This document shows, in pieces, positions 11,750 to 21,769 of a stretch of DNA of 64,000 bases. A program made the translations under genes and the position numbers. The DNA is from Diaporthe sp. PMI_573 (lineage: Eukaryota > Ascomycota > Sordariomycetes > Diaporthales > Diaporthaceae). Position 1 is the stretch's first letter; each line of letters begins with the position of its first letter. The stretch lies in the NCBI GenBank assembly GCA_021399435.1, contig JAJTUP010000004.1:1-64000 (forward strand). The letters run 5' to 3'. Under the pieces are notes generated by a model. It ran no database searches. It was not told the DNA's origin and saw only the letters and a program-made list of their open reading frames with translations.

Positions 11750-12260
11750 TTTTTTAAGATTTATATATATATATAATAAAGAGATAACTTGCTATTTTTT
11801 AAGACTTTTTTATAATAAAGAAACAACTGTTTTTTTTAAAGGTTTTAAGTTTAAAATATAGTAATAGTCGATAAGTAAGTCGGTTAATAGTTAAGATAGC
11901 TATTTAGGATCTTAGTCGATATAGATAAAAGAAAGAAAAAAGAGAAGAAGAGAAAAAAATAATAGAAAGGCTACTATATTTATAGATAAAGCTATTTGTC
12001 TATTAGTCTATTAGTCTATTAGTCTATTAGTTTACTAGTCTATTTGTTTATTAGTCTATTAGTCTATTTGTTTACTAAACTATTAATTTATTAGTCTATT
12101 TATTTACAAAACTATTAATTTATTAGTTTATTTTATTAAACAGTTTAAATTAAATTAAAAAAGTATTATAATAATTTATTTTATTAGTTTATTAAACTAT
12201 TAATATATAATATATTAATATATTAAAGTATTAATTTAATATTATAATAGTTATATATAT
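11750..12260. other. AT-rich upstream region of transposase with CTATTAGT tandem repeats
   Basis: Contains a purine-rich stretch (about 11930-11965) that mirrors the CT-rich leader of the convergent C2H2 gene. Repeats of about 10 bp, CTATTAGTCTATTAGT, lie at about 11997-12080. No other coding sequence seen. Confidence 0.6.
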
Positions 12261-12261
12261 A

Positions 12262-12438
12262 TTTATATACCTATATACTTATATATCCAGGTATATAGAT
12301 ATATAAGTATACAAATATACTGTATACTTTGTATACCTGTATACCTAGTGGTCTTGTATACCTGTATATCTGTATACCTTGTATACCTATATACCTGTAT
12401 ACCTGTATACCTTGTATACCTGTATATTAGCTGTATAC
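12262..12438 (-). repeat. Right subterminal TATACCTG repeat array
   Basis: Many imperfect TATACCTGTATACC units, the inverted counterpart of 729-772. The open reading frame crossing it comes only from the repeat. Confidence 0.7.
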
Positions 12439-12449
12439 TCACAACTCTG
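12439..12449 (-). repeat. Right terminal inverted repeat candidate of hAT-like element
   Basis: TCACAACTCTG, the exact reverse complement of 711-721. Confidence 0.5.
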
Positions 12450-13880
12450 ACTATCAATATAAAGCTATAATTTCTAAAACTCTATACTACTAAAACTAGG
12501 CAAGCTACTATAAACAATTTTAGCAGATTACTTAGTAATATACTTATACTTAGCCTCAGCCTCCTTATTTTCTATACACTTTAGCTTTTCTACATTATTA
12601 ATTCTCCTACATATAACATATATTATCTTCTTATACTATATACACTTCTACTTATATAAATAGAGAATCTTTATATTAAGTAGTTATATATTTTTATAGC
12701 CTCCAGCTTCTCCTCTAGGTAACAATACTTTAGAGTAATCTAATTTAGTTAGTTAAAAGACAAACCCCAGATATTATAATTTAATAAATTAAGCCACATA
12801 TATATAAGGCAGTAGAATAACTTTAAATCAGCAATTAAACAGTCTTTACCTAGATTATACTCTTTACAATAAAAATAAAATATAGAAATAATAATATCCT
12901 GAAACATAATAACAGATAAAAGAATAGCCTTCTACTCTAAACAAGAATAAAACTTCACAATATATAATTTAGTAACTACTAGATATAATAAATTAAGAAA
13001 GCATAATTAGATTAAAAATAATATACAGAAAGGATACAGACAAACCTTTAAAAACAAAGGCATAAAAAAAGAGATAATATTATAAACCAATATATTATTA
13101 CCAAAGAGACCTATTTAGATAACCTAGACAACTAGAATTAGATACTACTATACAGAAAAAATAATACTAGAGTACCGGATTACAAGATATACAGAAACTA
13201 AGGCTAGGGTTAAAGACCCATTACGGTACAAGAAATCAATAGCCTTGACATCAGTACTATTAAATAATACTAAATATAGTTAACATAATTATTATTAATC
13301 CTATCAAGCTACTAAAGAGTTAAAATATATAAGAATATGGTTATTACTGTAATAAATAGCTTTTATAAAACAGACTCTTTAGTTATTAATCTAAGTATTT
13401 GGTCTAATAACTAAATAGCCTTATAGCTAATAATTATACTTATAGAATTATTATGTCTAATATAAAATAGTTAAGTATTACCTCTATGCTGTATTGCTAA
13501 CATAAACCCTACAGGTGACCTACTGAACCTTATAAAGGCTTGGTGTGATTATTATAATTAGACTAATTCTTGCCCCTTTTATTAGTAGATCGCGGGGGCT
13601 ACGTCCCTTTATAAGGTGCGGGCCACCCACATTACCCACTAAGATAGAGGCGGGGCACTACATTAATAATTAATCATTATAGGTATTTTAATTAATAGAT
13701 ATAAAATAGATAAAGGTAATATTTATTAATAGTGTAATATATTTCTTTTAGAAGTTTTTAAAGTAATATAATATCTATATAAGATTGGTAATAAACTAGA
13801 TGAAAATGACTACTTAACTTTAAGTTCTGTTTCTAAAACATAATGTTTGGCTAAATAAGTAAGCACTAATCCTCAGGCAT
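12450..13880. other. AT-rich RIP-decayed DNA with a small GC-richer island
   Basis: No readable gene. Most of the segment is strongly AT-rich and short of CpA-derived codons, like the transposon block. About 13490-13660 is an exception: it keeps GC-rich stretches such as GTGCGGGCCACCCACATTACC and GAGGCGGGGCAC and may be the end of another repeat that escaped decay. The change to normal composition occurs around 13870-13950. Confidence 0.6.
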
Positions 13881-13958
13881 GAATCTGACTACGTGTGCTC
13901 TTCCCCCCTCCTTTCATCCTACTTTGGTACATCCTTATCGTGAAAGCGTTTAGACGAG

Positions 13959-14909
13959 ATGGCAGGCCGGGCATTCTCATCCCCTGAGTGGTACCGCAAC
14001 CTCAAGGACACGGATGTGAGTACCGACATTGGTCGACTGACTATATATCATTTGGGATTCAAGCAGGCTGCGGACGGTACTCTGGTATTCCCGCCATTGG
14101 ACTTCTCTACCACCCCACGAGCCGTGCTTGATGTTGGAACCGCAGACGGGCTATGGATGCGCGATGTCCAATCTTCGATGGCTATGCCGCCTCACGGTAC
14201 ACATACCTTCACCGGTACTGATCTGAATCCTTTATTCTTCCCCAGTACCACCCCGCCGCACATGACCTTTGTCAAGCAAGACATCAACGCAATACTTCCA
14301 CCATCTTGGCAGTCATCATTTGATCTCGTGCACCTGCGCATGATCCTCATTGCCGCCGGATCTGGTGAGAAGCAGCGTACCGTCGTCAACGAGCACGTCA
14401 AGCTCGTCAAGCCCGGTGGCTGGATTCAGATCGGGGACTGTGATCGGGTCTGTCCGACGCCCGAGGAGGAGAACCCGCGCTATCACGACATGTTCACATG
14501 CATCCGGGCGGTGTGCCAGGCGTCTGGGGCGGCGCCGCTAGAAGCACCGAAGATGAGGACGTGGCTGGAGGAGGCCGGACTTGAGGACGTGCAGGAGAGG
14601 AGGGTTATGCGGGCAGTAGGAAAGAGGCATGTGGCGGATGAGGAGTTGCGTAGGAAAGGCATCGAAGCGGACTTGATCGTTGCGCGGGCGTTTGCGGGAG
14701 CGGCAAAAGGTGAGTAGTCATACATCTGGTTTAATATTTGTGACATTCGTAAATCTGTCGGCATGCTGATTGTGGTAGCTTTGGATCAATCTATAAAGCC
14801 TCTGCCAGACACGAGATTGGATACGTTGGAGCCGGGCTTGGAGAAGGAGTTGAACGAGGTAGGGGCATTCTTCCCAATGCGATTTGTCTGGGGCAGAAAA
14901 CCGCGTTGA
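13959..14909 (+). CDS. SAM-dependent methyltransferase (LaeA-like class I)
   Basis: Two exons (13959-14709 and 14779-14909) joined by a 69-bp phase-1 intron give 293 residues. The Rossmann-type SAM-binding motif I is VLDVGTADGLW (about residues 53-63), followed by the acidic motif FTGTDLNPLF, a VKQDINAILP motif and the post-motif LVKPGGWIQIGD. This layout fits the class I fungal methyltransferases found near secondary-metabolite loci and in LaeA-like families. The substrate cannot be told from sequence. Splicing removes the stop at 14715 and adds a C-terminus ending MRFVWGRKPR, a form common in this family. It is the first intact gene next to the AT-rich block, so chromatin silencing is possible. 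Confidence 0.85.
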
Positions 14910-15590
14910 TCGCTAGGTACTTGTTTGTAAATAGTTGCAATCATGGCGAATTTCGTCATTCGATGACCAGACTATGTTACAACATAATATCATTTCTTTA
15001 TAAGTATAGTCAATATTTCTATGTTAGCTTAAACCTACAAACCTTATATTTATTTAGGGAATAATGGCAAATTCTGCGTGCTTTTTTGGACTATGAAAAA
15101 CTTAGTGGGCTTGAGCCAGAGGTACGGAGCTGGGCACAATTTTGGTCAAATCCCAGCAGGCAGTTATGTGTTTCTAGAGCTTGTTGCCAATTCTAACAAA
15201 GAATTCACTGGGGTCTCATTGAGAGTTGCCGACGAGGGGAACACCAGTAACGGCGCTTCTGACACGAACTCGTGCGATGCATCTTGTTCTTTTGGGTGGG
15301 CCGGTGGGATCTAAGAGTAATCTGATGCGGAAAGAACACCTAGAAGTTAAGTCCAGGAGGAAAGTAGAGCTCAAGTAGAATGTGCGCCTTTAAATGCTTA
15401 ATTGTACCCGGCATAGCTTACCAGAGTGGCTTACAATTTATTATTTATTGAAACGATCGATTAAGGAGCGTAGAGCTGCGAATATTCCTGCACCTGGCCC
15501 TCGAAACGGCGCAACTGGGATAACACAATGCAGGTGCTACACCCATGTTCACGGGAGTGCGAGGCTTAATGGACATTAACACGTCCGTGT
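14910..15590. other. No gene recognised
   Basis: The first 150 bp are AT-rich. A short frame at 15078-15314 has Gly/Ser-rich content but no family I recognise and no clear gene context. Confidence 0.5.
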
Positions 15591-15599
15591 CTCCAGCCA

Positions 15600-15960
15600 G
15601 GCTTCTACAACCCCAGTAATTCGATGGCCGTTTCCATGTCCAACTTGTTGCAGGCGCCAAAAATGGAACAAGAGACCTACATCGCACTGAGCTATCAATG
15701 GAAAAACCACAGATCCGGCCGGACGATTGCAACGAAGTTCAAAGGATCCCCGAGCGGGATCGAGTTTGAGTTCTAACTGCTCACGCCCTAACAGGCTATC
15801 TAGATCACACTCGCAACAGGCAATGGCTTTCCCCTGGACTGATTGCCTGTATATCTTCCAGAACAAAGATAGAGACTGGGCACAAGTGGCGCTTAAAATG
15901 GCAAGAGCTCTATATATACGGCCAGCTAGACGTAATCATGACCTTTCAAGGCTAGTTTTG
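15600..15960 (+). pseudogene. HET (heterokaryon incompatibility) domain relic
   Basis: Two conserved HET-domain blocks lie close together in different frames. ETYIALSYQWK, near 15672-15705, matches the family's Y.ALSY.WG motif. PWTDCLYIFQNKDRDWAQ, then KMARALY, near 15833-15905, matches the W.D..CI.Q....DW......M...Y motif. HET domains mediate allorecognition cell death in filamentous fungi. The frame change between the blocks, the lack of a start and the lack of downstream sequence show it is broken. Its place beside transposon debris fits the rapid turnover of this gene family. Confidence 0.55.
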
Positions 15961-17626
15961 TCATACCAAAGAGTGGTAAACCTGCCCAGTGCATATTTCA
16001 CAATTCCTGCGCCCGCCCTTCCTGATGCAAGGTGCTTTTTGGTAAAATCCTCAGAAACCCACCATGCTACGGTAGATTGTTATTCTGGATCCAACCTCAA
16101 GATCCCTCATTAGAGCTCTGACTTTAACAACTAAGCGATAGATCGTAAGCCTATTAAGAAACGCGGGCGGAAAATCTAGAGGAGGTTGGTATCTTGGTGC
16201 ATCTTTCCTTTCCGTGATATGAATATTGCTTTCCGGTATAGATATTGCTGGCCATCCAGAGACATGCGCCTCTGGGAAGAGGGGGGGGGGGCAGGCGAAT
16301 GGTTTGGTTAGACCGTGGGCCGGTCATCACTCCGGCGAGGGATGATGGCTTGCCGCTCTACCGGAGAGCCGGCATCGCCAATTTCATGAGTTCCTTTACT
16401 CTGTGAACGACAGCAGTGAGAGTTCACGATGGCATCTGAGAACAGGGCTGATAAAGAGGCTGTTGATGGGGACACCGGATCTATATTAGACATTTGGAGC
16501 GTATTAAATAGTAATGAAGATTCGGCTTTGAATAAAGATACTACAGACTATGTCCTGAGCTCGGGGGACGGGTCTAACGTTTTCTCAGAGGTTGAAACCA
16601 AATACATTACGAATTAAGCGGCTCCTTTACTGTGATGGGGATTAGAAAAGCATCTGATTTATTATTTCAATTGAAGTCTGTCCAGGAAAGCCATGTGTCG
16701 TCAAGTGAGGGCAATTCAAAAGCCAGCTACAAAGGTCAACAAAGATAACACGGAAAGGATGGAAAATGTATGGCCAATCCTCTTACAAAGTCAGCGTCCT
16801 TGTATCCAGTACACCGCATGTCCTTTTCCGCTTATCAATGTAGGAGGGTGGAGGAATGAGGCAACACTGGTTTATATTTCATGACCGCAAACACACGGAT
16901 CTGTGTGTGTATGGGAGTAACCGCACAATCCAGCCGTTTATGCAGCACTTGGAAACATTGCTCACTGGCTCGGCTCATAAATACTCTCATCGACCTCCAG
17001 AAACCAGCCGACACCACGAATACCGAGGATACTCTAGCTTGAGGTTGAGCCGAATAGACTGTCGGATCCAAATTACCCTCGGTGGCATGACAGATACCGC
17101 CTTTGTCGCCTTCACCGTCGCTACGATCCCAAACTGTCGAGCAAAGCTACCGTAGCACCAGGCTGATAAAACAGTTGAGTGGTTTCGTTTTTAATCCATG
17201 TACATATGCTTCTTAAGCAGTATATAGGCGGTCCCTTCATACAGTGGTAAACGCTTAAACACCCAGCGTTTTTAAAAAAAAAAAATGCCGATAACAGTAG
17301 GTTCAGAATACAATTGTCTATGGCACGTAGCCTAAAAAAACATTAACAGCCTTATGATAGCCGCACAGACGAGGCTAGCAAGACCGCTTCTGGCGGCGCC
17401 ATAGACTAAAAAGTAGGGCAATCAGTCATACGGCAAAGACCAAAATAGTCTCAACACGGTCCCTATATAAAATTAATCCCACAGCTATAGTCCCAGTCGA
17501 TATCTCTTTCCCTTAACATCTATCTATATTAATACACACTTATACAAGATCCCAAGAAAACCCTCCCCAAGTAAGCATTATAGCCCACATCTAAGCACAC
17601 AGCTAACTTTAATAGAAGTCAAAATA
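15961..17626. other. No gene recognised
   Basis: Only short frames. A 62-codon frame at 16429-16617 (MASENRADKEAV...) is acidic and could be a small gene, but nothing supports it. A TATA-like CCCTATATAAAA lies at about 17461-17472, ahead of the coding relic that follows. A run of G occurs near 16280. Confidence 0.5.
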
Positions 17627-17932
17627 AAGAAAAGATTTACTTAAGCCTACCCACAAGACTTCCGCGATAAAGACAGTATTCGTAACAAAATAGATAAATA
17701 CAGTAATATCACAAAGCTTCTACTACTCTAGATATATTACTTTATTGTCGAATACCCAGATCTTTCTGAAAAGATTGGAAAGATATTAAAGGGTAAGAGG
17801 AAACAGGCAGGATTTAAGGTCCCGCCGGAAAAGAAGCACGAGCAGATGTACAAAGCCGTTGTCGACTTTGTGCATAAGCTTAGGGCTGAAGAGCAAGTCG
17901 GAAGGTTGAGCAGACAGCAGACAGACCAATAA
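17627..17932 (+). pseudogene. Unidentified coding relic of about 100 codons
   Basis: The plus frame ending at TAA 17930-17932 reads DFRDKDSIRNKIDKYSNITK, then YFIVEYPDLSEKIGKILKG and HEQMYKAVVDFVHKLRAEEQ. It has amphipathic, protein-like composition, broken by one TAA and one TAG near its start, each one C-to-T change from Gln. A candidate intron (GTAAGC at about 17570 to AATAG before 17616) and a TATA-like box at 17461 lie upstream. I do not recognise the family. A 13-bp direct repeat (17167-17179 and 17966-17978) flanks the segment. Confidence 0.35.
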
Positions 17933-19928
17933 ACAGCTGATAAAAAACACAGTGTGGCCGAAGCCTAAAACAGTTGAGAATCCCTAACTATAGTCATAGA
18001 TCAATGGACTCCCTTACATCTCTGCACGTGAACTCCCACAACCTTCTGGTTGTAAACTTGCCAAGAGTATATACCGGCTGATGGCCGATAATTGTTCGCC
18101 CGCTACGCACCATACGTGGTGGGTTGGGGGCTGACGTGCGATGGCATGTAATACATTGAGAATCTCACCCTCAAGTCACTTTTATGGGCGGCTGATTTGG
18201 AAACTCGATAGAGTGGCTTTGTGAGCCTGGCGGGTCTGTCGATCATCAACAGTGGCCGAGAAGGTTTCGATCGGGATTGTAGTGAAGGTTGGAGGTTTGA
18301 CTAACAACTCTTGACGGAGCTGCTCAGGCTGTCTGCGCAATGCGAGAGAGGGCGCGGCAACATATGCAGCTGCTGAGATACTGTGTCAAGCAGGATCCTG
18401 GCCATTCACTTGGCTTGTCCCACCTCTTTAGGTCACAGAGATCATGTGGCGCACATGCATCTGTTGCAAACTAAGCTGGTCCTGTGCCAGCATACATATT
18501 AATTAGCTTCACCCTTTCCTAGCTAATAGATGTTGTGGCGAAGCACCCGGCTGACCGGCTTAACCCAGACCTAGGGGTGCCGTTGATGTTAGATAGTTAT
18601 TGGATATGTGGTAGGACGTATTTATATATCCCCCCCCCGGACTGAGATACACTTCGGGTGAGCCCCTGACAGTGGCGGATATCGCCATTTGACGGCCCAT
18701 CTCCCCTCGGAACCAGGCGAGATGTGAGCCTCCGGGGCTCTCAAGCGATCGTTGCTAGAGGGACGCCTTCCAAGTAGACATGGGCCTGAAGTATACCGCC
18801 AGTATTGATGTCATTAGGGATCGGATGAAGGGTGATCGTGGAGCACTGGCGAGCAAGCTGAGGCACTTCAAAAGACGTGCGCCAAGGACACCTGACGGTG
18901 GCGACTGGTCCTACGTGCGTACAGGCCATTTAAGTCCGATGGTCTATCACCTACGAAAGCAGCGTTGCTTTGCAGAAGGGTCTGTAAGTGATGACGATTC
19001 TGGCCGCCAGGAGCGACTCCACGTTGGACGAGAAACACTGAAAACGGGAGGAGGCAGCTCATCGTCCTGTCTCGTATACCCATATTCTGGACGATGCTTA
19101 TTGTCTGCCTATGTTCCTGGACAGCCTCATGGTCTTTTATGGCGAACCCCAAATCCGTTAGCAGACGGAGATCGTCAGATTAACCAGCAGGCCTCCGCAG
19201 CTGTGTCGACGAGCCTGGGCCAGTAATGCCCTACTAAAGAACACAGCACTCTAGGAAGGAAACCGGGGGATGGATGGAGGGCCGCATGTTGATACAGCGG
19301 GCTGCCCAGCATTGGTTGATTTTCCATCTATGTATATGTATATATGTATATGTATATATTTTGGGTATCGCTTCCCTCAAGTCATTTAATCCGCAGTGAA
19401 AAGCAGTCATTCCCTCGTCCAAGCATAATCATGTTTTTGTCCCTTGCGAAGCAGAGTTTTCCACCCTTATCCGGATGAGATAGTATTGTTGCGTCAATAT
19501 GGACGATTGTCGGTATTGCAGGTTGAATTTGCAGCTTGTATTGTATAGACGAGCGCAAATATCGATGCATCTAGCAAGACGTGCGAAGTAGGCATTGGGT
19601 CCTCGGAGGGGCAGGTGGCCCGGCAGGAGTCGGGTCGATGTCCGGCAAAGGTGGGTGGGTGTTGCAAGGCGGCGAGAGCAGGTTCCGGGCGGTTCAGATT
19701 CGTCTCAGTCCGGGCGTGGGATGGCCATGGTCCGGGCTCGGGTTTGTCGATTCTGGGGGTCCGGGCAAGTGATTTGGTCACGGCTTTCTCACAATCACAC
19801 GCAAAGCCAACACTTCATCACAGCAGACTCAGCAAGTCACGTCGGTGGACGTCAAGTCAATGATGTCGATCGGACGAGGGTAGGGCTAGGGCGACCAGGC
19901 GAAGAAAAGGAATGAAGACGAGTCCCGC
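17933..19928. other. No gene recognised
   Basis: Overlapping frames on both strands at 18741-19226 have no recognisable family and mutually exclusive reading. A TATATGTATA simple repeat lies at about 19331-19360. The last 300 bp may include the 3' UTR of the permease. Confidence 0.5.
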
Positions 19929-21769
19929 CTACGTTGGTGGTCCGGCATAGTTGGCGTGGCCCCAGACGAAGTACCAGATTGTCGAGATCATGGTAAAGGC
20001 GACGAAGACGACAGACGCATAGTTCATGGTGGCAGCCATGACGGGCACGGTTGTCGGCATGCAGAAGAGAGGCACGGCTAGAAGTGACCAGGCTTTATGT
20101 GGCCATCACCAGGTCAGCACAACAACAAACACAAACGCAAACACACACATGCGCACACATAGGGGGGCGTAGCTGAGGAACCCCCCCCCCGATCGGCCGC
20201 GGGGACAGGGCGACGGAGATGCGGTACGGGAGATAGGAGCAGACGAGATGAGAGCCGTCACAAGTAGCAGGCAGGCAGGACAGAGACATACCGAGCGCGA
20301 TGTAGTTGCAGACAGGACCCATGGCACCAAGGTTGAAGCTCGCACCCTTGACGGCCTCCCTCTTGTTCAAGAGGCTGACGGCGATGGGCATGGCGTAACT
20401 GGTCGTGAGGCAGATGACGCCAACGCCGGAGAAGGCGTTGAAGGCGGCAGTGGAGCCGAAGTAGATGAGGCCGAGGATGATCTGGACGACCATGGACAGC
20501 ATCATGGCGTTGAGGGGCACGCCCAGCTTCCTGTCAACCGTCTTCCACAGCTGGGAGCCGGGAATGGCGCCGTCCCTAGCGAAGGCCCAGATGCAACGGG
20601 AGGCGGCTGTCGTGCACCCGATGCCGCAGGTGAGGGCGAGCACAAGCAGGGGAATAAGCAGGGCAAAGGAACCGCCCGAAGAGCCGATGGCGGACTTGAT
20701 GATGGCCGGGACCGGCTGTCCCGAGGCGAGGGCGAGGAGGTCGTCGATGTTTGGAAGCACAAACATCATCGGGATGAGGGTCAACAGGCCGGCAAAGGTG
20801 TTGAGCACGATAGTGTAGACCATGGCCTTGGGGACCTGGGTGGCGGGTTCCCGCACCTCCTCGCACATCCTGTGAGAGCTTGTTGTTAGCGCAAAGAAGG
20901 GCCTACTACTTATGATCCGAGACAACATACGAGATGATCATGCCCGTCGAAGAGGTGGCGTATGCGGCCTGCAGGAGACCGACACAGAAGGACCAGCCCG
21001 GCGTCCACCCGGAGCGCGGCTCGAAGCTGGTGAAGACATATTCGGCCGAGTGGCGGCCGTTCTTCGCGATGGCAAGAATACAGACGATTATGGAGATCAG
21101 GCCGGCAAATGTCCAGTAGATGGCGGCCGTGTCCAGCCATGGCAGCCACTTATCGCCCAGGGCCGAGACGGCATTGCACAGCAGGGTGATGGCCAGGAAG
21201 ATCAGGAAGACCTGGTATGTCTCGCCGGGGAAGATGGTCTCGCCGTCGGCCGTCTCGAAGACGCCAATGCTGGCGACCAGGAACAGCGCGGTGCCGAAGT
21301 TGACGGCGAGGGTGATGGTGACGTTGCCCACGACGTACAGCCAGCCGCAGATCCAGCCGGCCACGCGCCTCCACCGCGGCGGCGAGAGCATAAAGGTCTG
21401 GTAGTAGACGCCGCCGGCCGTCGGGTAGACGCTGGTGATCTCGCCCAGGGACGCAGCCACGCAGAGGATGATGCACGACACGGCGAGCCAGCCCCAGATG
21501 ACGTTGGTCGGCCCACCGCCGGCCAGCGGGTAGTACATTGTCGTCGAGAGACCGTAGGGGATGGCCGCCATCACGAAGGACATGAAGGCAACCTGCATGG
21601 TCGAGCGGTTGCGGGTCATCTCGGGTGCGTATCCGAGCGATTCGAGGAGCTGGTCGGCCGAGGTCACCTCGCCGCTGCCCTCGAGGCTGCTCTTGGTCAT
21701 GACGCCAACCTTGGCCTCATGGTCGCCGCCGTGGCGGGCGCCATGGTCCTGGGGCACGACACCAGCCAT
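19929..21769 (-). CDS. APC family amino acid / GABA-type permease
   Basis: Three exons, 20931-21769, 20292-20869 and 19929-20092, separated by introns of 61 and 199 bp, give 526 residues. The start is the ATG at 21769. Hydrophobic segments fit 12 transmembrane helices. The family hallmarks ASLGEITSVYPTAGGVYY (helix 3) and SMCEEVREPATQVPKAMV (cytosolic loop), the latter created exactly by the first splice, place it with fungal UGA4/choline-type permeases. The last exon restores a hydrophobic C-terminus (FCMPTTVPVMAATMNY... to NYAGPPT). It should import amino acids, GABA or a related amine across the plasma membrane; the substrate is not determinable here. It stands alone, with more than 3 kb of upstream sequence without a gene. 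Confidence 0.9.

Larger units (their letters stand above)
711..12449 (-). mobile_element. hAT-like DNA transposon, RIP-decayed, interrupted by an LTR element
   Basis: The proposed ends are an 11-bp inverted repeat, CAGAGTTGTGA at 711-721 and its reverse complement at 12439-12449. Inside each end lies an array of TATACAGG/TATACCTG-type repeats (729-772 and about 12262-12438). Between them are a hAT transposase gene (minus strand, about 8716-11749) and a convergent C2H2 gene (plus strand, 6983-8334). Subtracting the nested retrotransposon leaves about 6 kb, a plausible hAT length. hAT elements normally create 8-bp target duplications, but the flanks here (CTTAAACC on the left, ACTATCAA on the right) do not match. 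The exact ends are therefore uncertain, or the flanks were lost to mutation or recombination. Confidence 0.5.

Noticed and set aside
12263..12457. 64-codon frame of Tyr/Thr/Ile repeats
   Set aside because: It is translation of the TATACCTG array.
18741..19226. Frame of 148 codons (plus) and overlapping minus frames
   Set aside because: No family, no splice or context support, and equal quality on both strands.
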